Below are positions 13,048 to 13,054 of a stretch of DNA of 13,054 nucleotides, piece after piece. This stretch comes from Pseudomonadales bacterium. Its GTDB lineage: Bacteria; Pseudomonadota; Gammaproteobacteria; Pseudomonadales; Azotimanducaceae. Below the pieces are notes generated by a model. It did no database searches. It was not told the DNA's origin and saw nothing but the letters and a program-made list of their open reading frames with translations. Position 1 is the first letter of the stretch. Each line of letters opens with the position of its first letter. Made by a program: the position numbers and the translations under genes. The stretch covers positions 1 through 13,054 of the forward strand of contig JAPKEK010000017.1 of NCBI GenBank assembly GCA_028822125.1. Direction: 5' to 3'.

Positions 13048-13054
13048 TTGTTCC

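Noticed and set aside
13031..13048. SlmA-binding site upstream of coaD
   Set aside because: The dyad has GTGAG and CTCAT half-sites, but they are 8 bases apart, whereas the SlmA site has GTGAG and CTCAC around a 2-base centre.

Overview
The window is a chromosomal housekeeping block from a gammaproteobacterium. Its gene order (spoT, rpoZ, gmk, yicC, rph, pyrE, slmA, dut, coaBC, radC, rpmB, rpmG, mutM, coaD) is essentially the one I recall from the Escherichia coli rph-pyrE/dfp-dut/rpmBG region. It also carries argB next to slmA, as in pseudomonad-type genomes. ArgB is the long form with an N-terminal helix, and the zinc-free L33 is E. coli-like. Genus cannot be fixed from the sequence; a free-living, perhaps marine, gammaproteobacterium is only a guess.

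Layout, left to right. (1) On the minus strand, spoT is cut by the left edge, preceded by rpoZ, gmk and yicC. A good sigma70-type promoter lies between gmk and rpoZ, so rpoZ-spoT can be a separate unit that puts the omega subunit and the ppGpp synthase/hydrolase on one transcript. (2) rph and pyrE run on the plus strand, divergent from yicC across a 72-bp region with overlapping opposite -10 boxes. They are only 14 bp apart, which leaves no room for an E. coli-style pyrE attenuator. (3) coaBC, dut, argB and slmA form a minus-strand cluster with ATGA overlaps at coaBC/dut and argB/slmA; it meets pyrE tail to tail with a 9-bp gap. (4) radC, rpmB and rpmG run on the plus strand; rpmB has the best promoter in the window. 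The 219-bp rpmB-rpmG gap is unusual: it holds a terminator-like hairpin and two different 14-bp-period direct-repeat arrays. (5) A solitary hydantoinase A/oxoprolinase gene on the minus strand is wedged between rpmG and mutM and overlaps rpmG by 8 bp. (6) mutM (plus) and coaD (minus) converge with a 4-bp overlap; coaD has its own promoter, with a perfect inverted repeat over the -35.

Functionally the genes cover stringent response (spoT, rpoZ), nucleotide metabolism (gmk, pyrE, dut), RNA processing (yicC, rph), coenzyme A synthesis (coaBC, coaD), arginine synthesis (argB), division control (slmA), ribosome (rpmB, rpmG) and DNA repair (mutM).

I see no tRNA, rRNA, insertion sequence, CRISPR array, prophage or defence system, and no clear new biological system. 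Points worth a second look: the repeat-filled rpmB-rpmG gap; nested palindromes over the rpoZ-spoT promoter; a 28-codon ORF with a strong Shine-Dalgarno in the gmk-yicC gap; the inserted hydantoinase gene with a possible operator; and divergent motifs in CoaD, RadC and RNase PH. Several annotated starts are shorter than the longest open frame because the Shine-Dalgarno, the promoter or family length favours an internal ATG (rpoZ, yicC, pyrE, rpmB, mutM, coaD).
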